From contig JBAJFG010000442.1 of the NCBI GenBank assembly GCA_037903475.1, positions 25,001-89,000 of the forward strand: 64,000 nucleotides of DNA, written 5' to 3'. The notes under the pieces were generated by a model. That model did no database searches. It saw only the letters and a program-made list of their open reading frames with translations, and had not been told where the DNA came from. Positions 62,931 to 64,000 of the stretch are shown piece by piece; position 1 is the stretch's first letter, and every line of letters starts with the position of its first letter. This stretch comes from Ancylostoma caninum (taxonomy: Eukaryota; Nematoda; Chromadorea; Rhabditida; Ancylostomatidae). The translations under genes and the position numbers were made by a program.

Positions 62931-63212
62931 GGTGAAAGGACTTTATATGTATTTATATTCATTAGCGCTCGAATTCTCGGGAACTTTCGGCAACTTTCTC
63001 ATTTTCTCCTCAAATTTTCGGATTCTTTCCCTTGAGAGGAATAGTTTGAAGCTCATGTGGCTCGTCTCGTTCAGGATAGGCTGCATTTATTTCAAACTGT
63101 GTCGCTGCATTTACAAGGTGGGCGATAATTTCAGCGAGGTGTATTTCCTCCAAATTACACGTCTTCACAGACAAATTGCATATTGTTTTTGATCTCTTTC
63201 GCGTCGTTGCAG

Positions 63213-63376
63213 ATACTTCAAAATAAGGTATTCGGATTTTACGCACAATTCCACATAGATGAAGAATTGTTGAGGTGGAACTGCTTGGGAAATCAAGCGG
63301 ATATGTTTAGAATCTCTCAGATTGACACAAAAACCAGAAGTGTAAGAGTTCAAAAAGCTGTAGCTAATCTTAGTTG
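63213..63376 (+). CDS. Single coding exon related to the 53.6-kb exon
   Basis: Bracketed by 'gtcgttgcag' and 'gtaagctg', open in one frame for 54 codons, phase 0 to 2. It reads ...YAQFHIDEELLRWNCLG... and MFRISQIDTKTRSV. The segment A-x-FHIDE...LRW-x-C also occurs in the minus-strand locus at 53564-53694 (AEFHIDE...LRWLC), although there the LRW part lies beyond the chosen donor. A possible exon before it ends at 63118 ('acaag|gtgggc'). This is therefore a candidate paralogue on the opposite strand; the rest of the gene may run past the window. Confidence 0.4.
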
Positions 63377-63491
63377 GTAAGCTGTCTAGCTCATATGTTG
63401 AAGTTTTCGGGGAATTTGGAAGATGATATCATTGCTGAGGGCTTGACAGAATTGTTATCAGGTTGAAATATCACTGTAGCGCTCCAACCAC

Positions 63492-63686
63492 TTAGCACTC
63501 TGCGCCAGCCCAAACAAGCTCTGTGTAACACTCCTCGAACGGAGAATTGCTAGCAGTCTTAAGCGCTGACAAGTGAGAGGAGGAAGCTGTAAGGGCACCA
63601 TTTATGCAGATTACAGAAAAATCGTGTCCAATAGAAGCAACAGCAACGAGAGTAATGCAGAAAATGAACAACACAAAACACTCCAT
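63492..63686 (-). CDS. Small secreted peptide candidate (64 aa)
   Basis: Starts MECFVLFIFCITLVAVASIG, a good signal peptide, followed by a short mature part with cysteines in DFSVICING, FEECYTE and the last residue, and then a stop. A TATATAA lies about 10 nt upstream of the ATG (minus strand). About 70 nt upstream is a near copy of the start region ('attgatgaagtgttttgtat') whose frame closes after some 20 codons. No family recognised. It could be a secreted effector or peptide precursor; the ORF is short, so a chance ORF cannot be excluded. Confidence 0.4.
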   Translation of the reverse strand: MECFVLFIFCITLVAVASIGHDFSVICINGALTASSSHLSALKTASNSPFEECYTELVWAGAEC

Positions 63687-64000
63687 CAATGGTTATATAA
63701 GCGGTGAGCTACCACGAAGACAGCGAACAATACAAAACACTTCATCAATGATTATATATGTAGAAAGAGCGCTCCCGCGCAAATCCGCGCGGTTGATAAA
63801 TCAATATGTATTATTGCAAATTTCCTCTAACATGCACCATGCCTTTCGAAAGCGCTTTTCTTCCTCTACATTCTTATCGTCAAGAGCTCTCGCGAAGCTC
63901 ATGAATTCCTCAATTTTTAGGCTTAAGAAGAAAAATGCCAATTCGAGGGGAACTCTTATCTCCTCCCTGTATCCAGTAGAGAGCAGAAAGCTTCCCACAT

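Noticed and set aside
63801..63998. 65-codon ORF at the right edge (minus)
   Set aside because: No signal peptide, domain or splice context, and it reaches the window end, so it cannot be judged.

Overview
This window looks like nuclear DNA from a strongylid-type nematode (clade V, hookworm-like). The evidence is U1 and U6 snRNA genes of nematode type, two transthyretin-like (TTL) genes, an SXP/RAL-2 (DUF148) secreted-protein gene with short nematode-style introns, coding exons whose ATG sits 1-2 nt after a splice acceptor (the layout expected for trans-splicing), and BEL/Pao and mariner transposons. No rRNA, tRNA, SL RNA or CRISPR array was recognised.

Left part (about 1.27-14.5 kb): an snRNA locus. 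Units of about 1.3 kb, each with one U1 and one U6 gene on the minus strand, are arranged head to tail. Three complete U1 genes (1417-1579, 11316-11478, 12609-12771) and two U6 genes (2064-2167, 11905-12008) remain. One unit is broken: its U1 gene keeps only about the last 20 nt, next to a rearranged BEL/Pao element (2788-10806). That element has an inverted duplication with arms of about 1.48 kb, a wrecked gag, almost no pol, an intact downstream ORF (ORF3) and one LTR. A diverged fragment of the repeat unit lies at 14215-14510.

Middle part (14.9-30.2 kb): a five-exon SXP/RAL-2 gene (14911-15715), then a three-exon TTL gene (19813-26473). The first TTL intron is swollen to 6.1 kb by a complete non-autonomous LTR element (20790-25015, TSD TACT) that codes only for Gag plus aspartic protease. 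A large foldback element, a dispersed tandem-structured repeat, a LINE fragment and a dead mariner (28404-29668) follow.

30264-42036: a complete BEL/Pao element of 11.76 kb with near-identical LTRs and a 5-bp TSD (ACTAT). It carries gag-protease with an RS-rich segment, pol (RT with YVDN, RNase H, integrase, DUF5641) in another frame, and a third ORF after pol that ends in three zinc knuckles like those of Gag. Its sense strand contains eight copies of GGTAAGT, the exact complement of the U1 5' end, and the antisense strand none.

Right part (42-64 kb): mostly non-coding and repeat-rich, with foldback and MITE-like elements, a 95-bp-arm hairpin and microsatellites. It also holds an isolated first exon of a second TTL gene (45843-45984), a four-exon minus-strand gene model (52552-54432) with phase-consistent splice sites, a related exon at 63213-63376, and a small secreted-peptide ORF (63492-63686, minus). 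Long stretches here show no recognisable gene.
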